This document shows positions 8,703 to 16,287 of a stretch of DNA of 64,000 nt, one piece after another. The notes beneath the pieces are model-generated. The model was not told the origin of the DNA, searched no databases, and was given only the letters and a program-made list of their open reading frames with translations. This DNA comes from Brevibacillus brevis (GTDB lineage Bacteria; Bacillota; Bacilli; Brevibacillales; Brevibacillaceae). The DNA is taken from NCBI RefSeq assembly GCF_001039275.2, contig NZ_CP030117.1, positions 1,695,501-1,759,500 on the forward strand, read 5' to 3'. Position 1 is the first letter of the stretch; the number at the start of each line of letters is the position of its first letter. Position numbers and translations under genes: made by a program.

Positions 8703-9859
8703 GCAGGAGGGAGGGGCACGGCTGGCACCAGACTCTATCGATGTGGCAGCAAATTTGTCTCATGACAAGTACCTTAATCGGTGTCGGCGTATTGACCCTT
8801 CCTCGCACAACTAGCTCGAGATTATTCGAGGCAGGCTGGATCGCCCCTCTGATTGGCTCAGCAGGTGCGTATGTCTCCTTATGGTTAATTGTCAAATTAA
8901 GCAGGCGTTACCCGGGAGAAACCTTCATTGAATACAGTCACAAGGTGTGGGGATCTGTCAGACGGCCTTGGGTGGGCAAAGTGTTCAGCCTTCCCTGGAT
9001 TTGTATCTATCTGGTATACCTGTATTTTTCCACGGCAGTCGTCTCGCGTGTGTTTGGCGAAGTGGTTGTGACTTCCGTTCTTTTGCAAACTCCGTTGGAA
9101 GTTATGCTTATCACGATGTTTTTACTGGTGCTGTTTTTGTGCATGCATGAGGTGGAAGTAGTAGCGCGAGTGAACGAGCTGCTGTTTCCTTTAATTATCT
9201 TGCCGCTTCTTTTTATCGCGCTTGCGTCGTTCCAAAAAGCGGAGTTTGGAAATCTCCTCCCGATTAATCATGTGTCGATCCGTTCAATGATACAGGGGGT
9301 ATACGAAGGAATTTATTCCTATTCCGGTTTTGAAATTATGTTCGTCTTTTTTGCCTATGCACAACAAAACACGAACAGGGAAAAGGCGGGATTTTACAGT
9401 CTGTTAATTGCAGCATTACTTTACATGTTAATTGTGGTGGCGGGCATTTCGGTATTTGGGTACGAAGAGCTCCAGAGGGTGACGTGGCCGACACTTGAAT
9501 TGGTCAAGACGACGCAGGTGCCAGGATTGATCTTGGAACGTTTGGAGTCCGCTTTTTTGGCAGTGTGGGTTGCGGCTGTTTTTACTACGGTAGCCAATGC
9601 GTATTACGCGGTTGTTTATTCGCTGAGACAGTTGTTTCGCAAGGGAATCTGGTTTCAAAGAATCGTGGCTTCTATTCTCCTCGTCCCCTTATACTTCTTT
9701 GCGCTCATTCCTCAAAACATCACGGAAGTATTTAAGTTAGCGTCGTTGTTGGGGTTGTCTAGCCTGGTCATTAATTTGCTTATCCCCGTCGTTTACTGGA
9801 TAGCAATCCTCATCCGCGACATGGTGACGCGACGAGAGGGGCGGAATATCGATGGGTAA
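8699..9859 (+). CDS. GerAB/GerKB-family spore germination permease (first copy)
   Basis: A 386-residue, roughly ten-helix protein of the APC-like endospore germination permease family, the B subunit of a Ger receptor and the proposed site of germinant binding. LIGVGVLTLPRT near residue 20, the FGEVVVTSVLLQTPLEV block and HEVEVVARVNEL are characteristic. AGGAGGAG precedes the ATG, which overlaps the A-subunit stop (ATGA). The downstream C-subunit start overlaps this gene by 8 bp, so translation is likely coupled across A-B-C. Confidence 0.92.
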   Translation: MSRREGHGWHQTLSMWQQICLMTSTLIGVGVLTLPRTTSSRLFEAGWIAPLIGSAGAYVSLWLIVKLSRRYPGETFIEYSHKVWGSVRRPWVGKVFSLPWICIYLVYLYFSTAVVSRVFGEVVVTSVLLQTPLEVMLITMFLLVLFLCMHEVEVVARVNELLFPLIILPLLFIALASFQKAEFGNLLPINHVSIRSMIQGVYEGIYSYSGFEIMFVFFAYAQQNTNREKAGFYSLLIAALLYMLIVVAGISVFGYEELQRVTWPTLELVKTTQVPGLILERLESAFLAVWVAAVFTTVANAYYAVVYSLRQLFRKGIWFQRIVASILLVPLYFFALIPQNITEVFKLASLLGLSSLVINLLIPVVYWIAILIRDMVTRREGRNIDG

Positions 9860-10982
9860 GTCTCTTAGATACTTCGCTTTACTGATCATCTGTACAATCT
9901 TGCTGACAGGGTGCTGGGACAGACGTGAATTGGAGGAACGCGCATCCGTATTGGCCATTGCGATTGATCAGGATGAAAAGGATGAAAAGCTGTACAAAAT
10001 GACCGTCCAAATCCCGATTCCCATCAAAATCGCGGGGAGCAGTGGGAAGGGGGGAGGAAGTGGTGCGGATGCCGTGAAGATCATGAGCGTGACAGGAAGA
10101 ACGGTAACAGATGCTTCTAATAACTTGCAAATGCGGATGAACCAGCGATTGTTTCTTGGACATACGCGTATTCTTGCCATAAGTGAGGAGGTGGCTCGAA
10201 AGGGAATCCAGGACATCATGGACAGTTTTCGGCGCGAACCGCAAATACGGCGACTTCTGTGGCCGATCGTCGTGAAGGGTAAAGCGTCTACCTTGCTGGA
10301 AATCAAACCGAGAATCGAGCCGATTCCAGTCGTCTATATGATGGGGCTGATCGAAAATGGCATGAAATTAGGAAGAATTCCAGACCAAACGTTGGGCGAC
10401 TATTTCAATCAGACCTCTAATCTAACCATGGAGCCGTTTTTGAATTATGTAGAGGCACGAATGAATGAGGTGAGCTGGAAAGGGGTTGCTGTTTTTCGCG
10501 GACACAAGATGGTGGGGAAATTGGATCACTTACAAACATGGATATTGCTCCAGTTGCGAAATGAAAAACCGGGTGGAGACATTGTGCTTCCGTTGCCAAA
10601 AACCAAGAACGGATATGTGAGTTTTCGTCCGCATTTTGTAAAAAAAAAGGTGATCATTCACCAATCCTCTTCCGCTACTTATCATTGCGAGCTCCAAGGA
10701 GATATTGTCGAACTCACAGAAGACCTGAAAATTCCGCCAGAGCAATTCGTCCTGCAAATGCAAGCGCTTATCAAAAAAGAGATGGAAAACCGCGCAAAGA
10801 AGCTACTACAGCAATTACAAAAGCAGTACAATAGTGACATTTTGAAGCTGGGCCTTACACTGCGTGCGAAGCATTACCAAGACTACTGGAAAACTCACAA
10901 TTGGAAGCAAGATTTCAGGGATTTTCCGGTTCGCGTTACATACACAATCAAGCTTCGCCGTCTTGGTATGGAAATGCAATAG
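9852..10982 (+). CDS. Ger(x)C-family spore germination lipoprotein (C subunit)
   Basis: A 376-residue lipoprotein. A short signal peptide ends in the lipobox LLTGC at about residues 17-21 and is followed by WDRRELEE, a hallmark of Ger(x)C proteins. The remainder contains ILAIDQD-like and GVAVFRGHKMVGKL family segments. C subunits sit on the outer face of the spore inner membrane and complete the receptor with A and B. The gene overlaps the first B permease and is followed after 13 bp by a second B-type permease. Confidence 0.92.
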   Translation: MGKSLRYFALLIICTILLTGCWDRRELEERASVLAIAIDQDEKDEKLYKMTVQIPIPIKIAGSSGKGGGSGADAVKIMSVTGRTVTDASNNLQMRMNQRLFLGHTRILAISEEVARKGIQDIMDSFRREPQIRRLLWPIVVKGKASTLLEIKPRIEPIPVVYMMGLIENGMKLGRIPDQTLGDYFNQTSNLTMEPFLNYVEARMNEVSWKGVAVFRGHKMVGKLDHLQTWILLQLRNEKPGGDIVLPLPKTKNGYVSFRPHFVKKKVIIHQSSSATYHCELQGDIVELTEDLKIPPEQFVLQMQALIKKEMENRAKKLLQQLQKQYNSDILKLGLTLRAKHYQDYWKTHNWKQDFRDFPVRVTYTIKLRRLGMEMQ

Positions 10983-10995
10983 GAGAGCGATCACT

Positions 10996-12126
10996 GTGGA
11001 GAATCAGCAACGTAATTTTGGTGCCTGGCAACTGACAAGCATTATGATCAGTTCGATGATCGGGGTGGGTATTCTCATCATCCCGAGAACGGCAACCGAG
11101 CTTCTTCGTCAAATGGGGTGGTTAGGACCCGTTGCAGGTGCTATCGTAGCATCCGTGGCTGTGGCGGCTATCGTTTATTTAGGCAACCAGTTTCCTGGCC
11201 TTACCTTTGTCGAATTTATGCCGAAGATATTTGGTGTTGCCATCGGTAACCTGTGTGTGTTTCTTTTCATTCTCTACCAGTTCCTCAATGCGGGAATCAC
11301 AGCCAGATTGTTCGGGGAAGTCGTCGTAACCTCCGTATTGCCGCAAACGCCACTAGAAGTAATTATCATCACGTTGCTATTGTTGGTCATGTTTCTTTGT
11401 TGTCATGAGATTGAAGTTGTGGCAAGGGTAAATGAGCTGTTGATTCCTTTCCTTATGTTGCCGTCTCTCTTGGTTCCGCTCGTATCCTTCTTGAACGCAG
11501 ATTGGTACAATTTATTGCCATTCCAACTGGAGTCATGGACAGATGTCATAAAAACGGGTCTGGAAACGTATACGCTCTACACCGGGTATGAGCTGTTAAT
11601 GGTTTACTTTGCCTTTGCTATTCCCGGGGCAAGGCTAGGGGTGGCAAGCATGACAGGTATGAGCTTTGCTCTTGTCGTTTATGTGATCACAGTTGTCGCA
11701 GGAATTACTGTATTTGGCTATGAAGAATTGCAGAGGCTTGTTTGGCCTACACTTGAACTGATCAAGGTAACGCAGAAAACCGGCTGGTTTTTGGAGCGTT
11801 TTGAGTCCGCCTTTCTTGCGATTTGGGTTGCTTCTGTATTTACAACGATCGGGAATATGCTTTACGCGACGATTTTTTCCTTGCGACGCTTGTTTCACAA
11901 AGGCATTCATTTTCAGCGAATCACCGCGATTGTGATCATGGTGCCACTCTTTTTCCTAACATTAGTGCCGCAAAATATAGTGGAGTTGTTTTCTTTTACA
12001 AAGTATTTGACGGCCGTAGGATTTTTGATAACCATCATCATTCCCCTCTTGCTGGCAATCACCCAATTCATGCGCAATCAGTTCAACAAAGGTCGGGAAG
12101 TAAACAATGAAAAGGGAGGGACATAG
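10996..12126 (+). CDS. Second GerAB/GerKB-family germination permease in the same operon
   Basis: A 376-residue paralogue of the permease encoded at 8699-9859. Shared blocks are IGVGILIIPRTATELLRQMG, FGEVVVTSVLPQTPLEVI, HEIEVVARVNELL, GYEELQR.VWPTLEL and SAFLA.WVA..FTT. It starts with GTG 10996, ten nt after AGGAG at 10981; the reading frame continues open upstream inside the C-subunit gene but there is no better start. It ends in a 12-bp terminator stem. By family it would bind germinant or exchange with the first B subunit; the A-B-C-B gene order suggests a receptor with alternative B subunits. Confidence 0.9.
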   Translation: MENQQRNFGAWQLTSIMISSMIGVGILIIPRTATELLRQMGWLGPVAGAIVASVAVAAIVYLGNQFPGLTFVEFMPKIFGVAIGNLCVFLFILYQFLNAGITARLFGEVVVTSVLPQTPLEVIIITLLLLVMFLCCHEIEVVARVNELLIPFLMLPSLLVPLVSFLNADWYNLLPFQLESWTDVIKTGLETYTLYTGYELLMVYFAFAIPGARLGVASMTGMSFALVVYVITVVAGITVFGYEELQRLVWPTLELIKVTQKTGWFLERFESAFLAIWVASVFTTIGNMLYATIFSLRRLFHKGIHFQRITAIVIMVPLFFLTLVPQNIVELFSFTKYLTAVGFLITIIIPLLLAITQFMRNQFNKGREVNNEKGGT

Positions 12127-12142
12127 CAGTCCCTCCCTTTGT
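12109..12142. terminator. Bidirectional hairpin between the ger operon and sspI
   Basis: A perfect 12-bp stem AAAGGGAGGGAC (12111-12122) / GTCCCTCCCTTT (12129-12140) spans the stop of the last ger gene. On the reverse strand it is followed by TTTTCATTGTTT, so it can serve sspI; the forward T-run is weaker. Confidence 0.75.
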
Positions 12143-12169
12143 AGCTTTATTTGCTTGATGAAGACGTGG

Positions 12170-12406
12170 TTAGATCGGTTTTTCGGCTTGCTCAGGCAAG
12201 TGTTCTGCGATAGTTGCAATCATGGATTGGCGTGAGGAAGCATCGCTGTTTTGCCACAGCACTTCAAACAAAACACCTAAACCCGGCAGTGTCTTCTCCT
12301 GACCACTTGCGATAGCATCACTGATGGTTTCTTCCACTGCGTTTGGATCTGAGCCTTGCATTTTGTACATGATCGCTTGACGTAAGTTGAGTGAGGCAAT
12401 ATTCAT
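12170..12406 (-). CDS. sspI: Small acid-soluble spore protein SspI
   Basis: A 78-residue protein closely matching SspI, a minor small acid-soluble spore protein made only in the forespore. Recognition rests on LNLRQAIMYKMQG near the N-terminus and GQEKTLPGLGVLFEVLWQ in the centre. The last residues are variable, as is usual. The ATG is preceded by AGAGAGGTG. A sigma-G-like promoter lies 42 bp upstream. In B. subtilis the orthologue also lies near the trmH-like methylase and pheST genes, so location agrees with identity. Confidence 0.93.
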   Translation of the reverse strand: MNIASLNLRQAIMYKMQGSDPNAVEETISDAIASGQEKTLPGLGVLFEVLWQNSDASSRQSMIATIAEHLPEQAEKPI

Positions 12407-12447
12407 GACCGTGCTTGCACCTCTCTTGTGAGAATGAATTCATGAAA

Positions 12448-12477
12448 TAGTATTTGTAAACGCTGATTTGTGCATAC
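12448..12477 (-). promoter_or_regulatory. Sigma-G-type promoter of sspI
   Basis: On the reverse strand GTATG (12473-12477), 18 bp, then AATACTA (12448-12454). This matches the forespore sigma-G consensus (GHATR - 18 - CATnHTA) at all but the first -10 base and suits a spore-specific gene. Confidence 0.65.
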
Positions 12478-12530
12478 CATGCTTTTCGTACAAAACGTTC
12501 ATGAGCATTTTGTGGCGGATGTTTTGGTTG

Positions 12531-12539
12531 TGCTATAAT
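12531..12539 (+). promoter_or_regulatory. Extended -10 promoter for the KtrA-like gene
   Basis: TGCTATAAT is an extended -10 element about 40 bp before the start codon; the -35 region is poor (TGTGGC), as is common with TGn promoters. Confidence 0.5.
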
Positions 12540-12577
12540 GCTTGATATTGGTAAGTTCCGTAAAGGAGAAGATTAAC

Positions 12578-13231
12578 ATGTCCAAGCAATTTGCCATTAT
12601 CGGGATGGGACGTTTTGGTTCTAGCGTGGCGAGAACGTTATACGAGATGGATTATGAAGTCATGGGAATAGATGAGAACGAGGAGCGTATTAACGAAAAT
12701 ATTCAGTACGTAACGCATGCGGTAGCAGCTGATTCTACGGATGAACGCGCTTTGAAGGAAATCGGCATCCGCAATTTTGACGTTGTCGTCGTGGCCATTG
12801 GGGTCGATATTCAGGCGAGCATCCTGACGGTATTGACACTGAAAGACTTGGGCGTCAAAAAGATCGTGGCAAAAGCACAGAATGAGCGTCATGGACAAGT
12901 ATTGTACAAGGTAGGAGCTGACCGTGTAGTATTCCCTGAGCGTGACATGGGGGTGCGAGTCGCTCACAATCTGATCTCCTCTAACGTTCTTGACTTTATT
13001 GAGCTGGCAGAGGACTACAGTGTGGCGGAGGTAGTCGTGTCGTCCAAGCTGATCGGTCAAAACTTGCGGCAACTGGATATTCGGAAAAAATACGAAGTCA
13101 ACGTTATTGCCATCAAAAGCGGAGATAAATTCAACATCGCTCCTAGCCCGGATGAAGTCATCCAATACGGCGACGTGCTTGTGGTGATCGGGAACAACAA
13201 AGACTTACGCGAATTTGAGGAGCGGGCATAG
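12578..13231 (+). CDS. TrkA/KtrA-family cytosolic potassium channel regulatory subunit
   Basis: A 217-residue RCK protein: an N-terminal Rossmann domain with GMGRFGSSVARTL (nucleotide-binding glycines, residues 8-20) and the acidic DENEERI strand end, followed by a C-terminal RCK_C domain from about residue 135, which in KtrA/KtrC can bind c-di-AMP. It would gate a KtrB/KtrD membrane subunit by binding ATP/ADP, but no membrane partner is encoded nearby. AAGGAGA 8 nt before 12578 sets the start. The next gene begins 4 bp after its stop, so they are likely co-transcribed. Confidence 0.9.
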   Translation: MSKQFAIIGMGRFGSSVARTLYEMDYEVMGIDENEERINENIQYVTHAVAADSTDERALKEIGIRNFDVVVVAIGVDIQASILTVLTLKDLGVKKIVAKAQNERHGQVLYKVGADRVVFPERDMGVRVAHNLISSNVLDFIELAEDYSVAEVVVSSKLIGQNLRQLDIRKKYEVNVIAIKSGDKFNIAPSPDEVIQYGDVLVVIGNNKDLREFEERA

Positions 13232-13235
13232 GTTT

Positions 13236-14063
13236 ATGACAAATGAAATCATTACTTCGATACAAAACCCTCTGGTCAAGCGATTGCACCAGTTGCTGTC
13301 TCGCAAAGGTCGGGAGGAGCAACAGCGTTTTCTCGTGGAAGGGGCGCATCTGGTAGAGGAGGCGTTAAAAAGCGGGGCGGAGGTAGTCACGGTTATCTAC
13401 GATCAGCAGCGTGACATGGACCCTGCTTGCCAACGTGCATTGGCTAATCATCCGGATGCTGTTCAGGTCATTGCGGCATCAGAGGCAGTGCTGGCGAAGC
13501 TGTCCGAAACCAAGTCTCCACAAGGAATTGTAGCCGAAGTGAAAAAAACAGCAGCAGATTGGGCCGAATGGGTAGATAAGAAGAGACAGGAACAACATAG
13601 CTTGTTGCTTCTCTTTTTGGACGAAATACAAGACCCGGGCAACCTCGGTACGATCTTGCGTACAGCAGAAGCCGCAGCAGTTGATGGTGTCGTACTTGGA
13701 AGTGGCAGTGTCGATATTTACAATGGAAAAGTGGTACGGGCCACAATGGGAGCACTGTTCCGTATCCCGGTCTTTACACAGTCGTTAGTCGAGACGGCAG
13801 ATGAATGGAAGGCAAAGGGAGGGCGAGTACTGATCTCTTCCTTGGAGCAAAACAGTGTATCCTATGACGAGGCTGATTATGCTGGTCTGACGGCAATGGT
13901 CATCGGCAATGAAGGAAGAGGCGTCTCTAAAGAGATGTTTGCCAGGGCAGATCAATTCGTTCACATCCCGCTTTATGGCGGCGCAGAGTCGTTGAATGCA
14001 GCAGTTGCGGCTGGAATTTTTGTCTATGAGGCACAGCGCAAAAGAAAAGATCGGCATGTCTAG
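13236..14063 (+). CDS. SpoU/TrmH-family RNA 2'-O-methyltransferase (YsgA-like)
   Basis: A 275-residue SPOUT methyltransferase. An N-terminal substrate-binding domain (NPLVKRLHQLLSRKGREEQ, VEGAHLVEEAL) precedes the knotted catalytic domain with LDEIQDPGNLGTILRTAEAA (motif 1), VIGNEGRGVS (motif 2) and IPLYGGAESLNAAVAA (motif 3). These enzymes methylate a ribose 2'-OH in rRNA or tRNA using SAM. GAGGAG lies about 12 nt upstream of the ATG. It occupies the same position before pheST as B. subtilis ysgA. Its stop codon overlaps that of the convergent DUF2225 gene within a terminator loop. Confidence 0.92.
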   Translation: MTNEIITSIQNPLVKRLHQLLSRKGREEQQRFLVEGAHLVEEALKSGAEVVTVIYDQQRDMDPACQRALANHPDAVQVIAASEAVLAKLSETKSPQGIVAEVKKTAADWAEWVDKKRQEQHSLLLLFLDEIQDPGNLGTILRTAEAAAVDGVVLGSGSVDIYNGKVVRATMGALFRIPVFTQSLVETADEWKAKGGRVLISSLEQNSVSYDEADYAGLTAMVIGNEGRGVSKEMFARADQFVHIPLYGGAESLNAAVAAGIFVYEAQRKRKDRHV

Positions 14064-14074
14064 CCGATCTTTTG
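14046..14074. terminator. Bidirectional terminator shared by convergent genes
   Basis: Perfect 11-bp stem AAAAGATCGGC (14046-14056) / GCCGATCTTTT (14064-14074) with a 7-nt loop holding the interlocked stop codons of both convergent genes (14060-14063). A/T-rich flanks make it symmetrical. Confidence 0.88.
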
Positions 14075-14779
14075 CTCGTTCTTTTTCTCTTTATACTCCT
14101 CGCGCGCGAGTTGCCATTGATCTTGCGCCATCCGGATAATGCCGCTCTCAATGGTGTGATTGCGAAAGGCGAGTGCCTTGCCGAAATACTTGATGGCTAA
14201 GTCAAACTTTTCGAGTCTGCGGTAGAGCTCACCAATCAAGTACAGCAAGCGGACTTCGGTCATTTCCTTGTCGCCGCGTGTATAGTCGGAATGAATATAC
14301 GATTGTTCATATTCTTCCACGGCCATATCGATAAAGCGCATTTCTTCCACGACATTTTTCTGGAATCGATAAAGCCATGCGAGGCGCAAATACAGACCCG
14401 CTTTTACGGAATGGGGCTGATCCGTTAGTTCAGCCGCGTAAATGGCCAGTTTGTAGCTGACAATGGCTTCTGGTACATGACGAACATTGCCAAAATCTTT
14501 TGGCGTCCATTTCGAGGTGATTTGTTCATCCACAATCTGCTTTTGCCAAGGGGCGAGCTTATCCCGGAATTGATCCGTAAAGGCGAAGCCGCATTCAGGG
14601 CAGACATTGACGGTATATATAATGGGATTTAAAGATTGCTCTTTAAAAGTGGTATAAAAATCGCTGTCGCGATGAAGCATCGTCAACGTGCCGCTTCTGA
14701 TCCTTTTGGTCGAAAAGGTCGCTTGGCAATGGCGGCAGTTGCTTGTCTTATCGTAAAGGGCGGAAACATTATCAATCAT
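14060..14779 (-). CDS. DUF2225 protein with zinc-ribbon-like N-terminus and TPR-like helices
   Basis: A 239-residue protein of the DUF2225 family. The N-terminus carries CRHCQATF and, about 40 residues later, CPECGFAF, forming a probable four-cysteine zinc ribbon. The C-terminal two thirds are helical and TPR-like (for example AGLYLRLAWLYR and LLYLIGELYRRLEKFDLAIKYF). The function is not known. The start at 14779 follows AAGGGGA; a longer frame to 14812 lacks a better site. It is convergent with the TrmH-like gene and divergent from pheS. Confidence 0.85.
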   Translation of the reverse strand: MIDNVSALYDKTSNCRHCQATFSTKRIRSGTLTMLHRDSDFYTTFKEQSLNPIIYTVNVCPECGFAFTDQFRDKLAPWQKQIVDEQITSKWTPKDFGNVRHVPEAIVSYKLAIYAAELTDQPHSVKAGLYLRLAWLYRFQKNVVEEMRFIDMAVEEYEQSYIHSDYTRGDKEMTEVRLLYLIGELYRRLEKFDLAIKYFGKALAFRNHTIESGIIRMAQDQWQLAREEYKEKKNEQKIG

Positions 14780-14848
14780 GTCAAAATCCCCTTTCGAATG
14801 GGTAACATACACATGAAAGCACTCTTTTGATATGTAACATTTGTAGAA

Positions 14849-14877
14849 TTGAAAGTTCTCTCTTGTTGCGCTATAAT
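14849..14877 (+). promoter_or_regulatory. Sigma-A promoter of pheST
   Basis: TTGAAA (14849-14854), 17 bp, TATAAT (14872-14877). Transcription would begin about 14884, just before the T-box leader. An inverted repeat TTACGT/ACGTAA (14883-14888, 14899-14904) sits at the expected start site. Confidence 0.8.
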
Positions 14878-14904
14878 TTTCCTTACGTCACAATTATAAC
14901 GTAA

Positions 14905-15211
14905 AGCGATGACGGAGACTAGTACGCAGGACCTATCTGTTTTTTCAGGGAGAAGATGTCACAGACTGCGAGCATCTTTAACATGATAGCTGCCGAATTC
15001 ACTCCAAAGCCGCACTCTGAACCGCTTTTCGCGCAGTAGGAGCAGCCGGGTCATACCCGTTACCAATGATCTGAAGTGAGACAAATGTCTCTTTCCACTA
15101 GTGATATTGTCATGTATTTGTCACAGGCTGGAAGCGAATTGTCTAACAAGGGTGGTACCGCGAGAAAAAAGTAACTCGTCCCTTTTCTGGGGCGGGTTTT
15201 TCTTTTTTTTT
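14905..15211 (+). ncRNA. Phenylalanine T-box leader of pheST
   Basis: A T-box riboswitch senses uncharged tRNA. The conserved T-box sequence AAGGGTGGTACCGCG is at 15148-15162. The specifier loop near 14991 reads GAA-TTC-A, giving a TTC (Phe) codon at 14998-15000, which fits the downstream gene. The terminator stem pairs 15174-15182 with 15189-15197 and is followed by a T-tract to 15211. Uncharged tRNA-Phe would favour the antiterminator and allow pheST expression. Confidence 0.93.
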
Positions 15212-15237
15212 ACAAACGAAAAAAGGAGCGATTCGAA

Positions 15238-16272
15238 GTGCAAACTCGGTTGCAAGAAATGAAAGAGTCCGCACTGGGCCAAATCAGCCAAGTGACAGAA
15301 GCCGCACAACTTCAGGATTTGCGCGTCAAATACCTGGGGAAAAAGGGTGAGTTGACAGAACTGCTACGCGGTATGGGCGGCCTTTCGCCAGAAGAGCGTC
15401 CAGTTGTCGGTCAATTGGTAAATGAAGTAAGGGAAGCACTGGAGGCAGCGTTCTCCGGCAAACAACAAGCATTTGAAGAAGCGGCTCTCTTTGCCAAGCT
15501 TTCTTCTCAAACGATCGATGTGACACTGCCAGGGCGTCCAGTACCAGCAGGCACCATGCACCCGCTCTCTCGGATCATTGAAGAGATCGAAGACATTTTC
15601 ATCGGCCTGGGCTTCGAGGTGGCAGAAGGTCCTGAGGTCGAAATGGACCACTTCAACTTCGAGATGCTAAACCTGCCGAAAGATCACCCGGCGCGCGATA
15701 TGCAAGACACGTTCTACGTCACAGAAGAGCTACTGCTCCGTACGCAGACATCTCCTGTGCAAGCACGTACGATGCTGAAAAAAGAAGGCAAGACCCCACT
15801 GAAAATGATTTGTCCGGGTAAAGTGTATCGCCGCGATGATGACGATGCGACACACTCCCACCAATTCACGCAGATCGAGGGTCTCGTGATTGATAAAAAA
15901 ATCGGGATGAGTGACTTGAAAGGGACGCTGTTAACGTTTGCCCGTCAAATGTTCGGGGAAAACCAGCAAATTCGTCTGCGCCCAAGCTTCTTCCCGTTCA
16001 CGGAGCCTTCCGTAGAAGTAGACCTGCAATGCTTCAACTGCGGTGGTCACGGTTGCCGTGTATGTAAGCAAACAGGCTGGATCGAGATTTTGGGTGCTGG
16101 TATGGTTCACCCGCGCGTACTGGAAATGGCCGGCTACAACCCTGAGGAAGTCAGCGGCTTTGCATTCGGTATGGGTGTAGAACGAATTGCGATGCTCAAA
16201 TACGCGGTGGAGGACATCCGCCATTTTTATACCAACGACGTTCGTTTTCTGCGTCAGTTCAATCGAGGCTAG
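15238..16272 (+). CDS. pheS: Phenylalanine-tRNA ligase alpha subunit
   Basis: A 344-residue catalytic subunit of the (alpha-beta)2 PheRS, which charges tRNA-Phe. An N-terminal coiled-coil (residues 1-85) is followed by the class II core: [24 protein letters not shown] (described in part), [22 protein letters not shown]-type motif 2 and [14 protein letters not shown] motif 3. [16 protein letters not shown] is a cysteine-rich insertion seen in Firmicute PheS. The start codon is GTG, eight nt after AAAAGGAG. Length equals the B. subtilis protein. Expression is under the Phe T-box; pheT follows after 15 bp. Confidence 0.97.
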   Translation: MQTRLQEMKESALGQISQVTEAAQLQDLRVKYLGKKGELTELLRGMGGLSPEERPVVGQLVNEVREALEAAFSGKQQAFEEAALFAKLSSQTIDVTLPGRPVPAGTMHPLSRIIEEIEDIFIGLGFEVAEGPEVEMDHFNFEMLNLPKDHPARDMQDTFYVTEELLLRTQTSPVQARTMLKKEGKTPLKMICPGKVYRRDDDDATHSHQFTQIEGLVIDKKIGMSDLKGTLLTFARQMFGENQQIRLRPSFFPFTEPSVEVDLQCFNCGGHGCRVCKQTGWIEILGAGMVHPRVLEMAGYNPEEVSGFAFGMGVERIAMLKYAVEDIRHFYTNDVRFLRQFNRG

Positions 16273-16287
16273 AGAGGAGAGGCAAAG

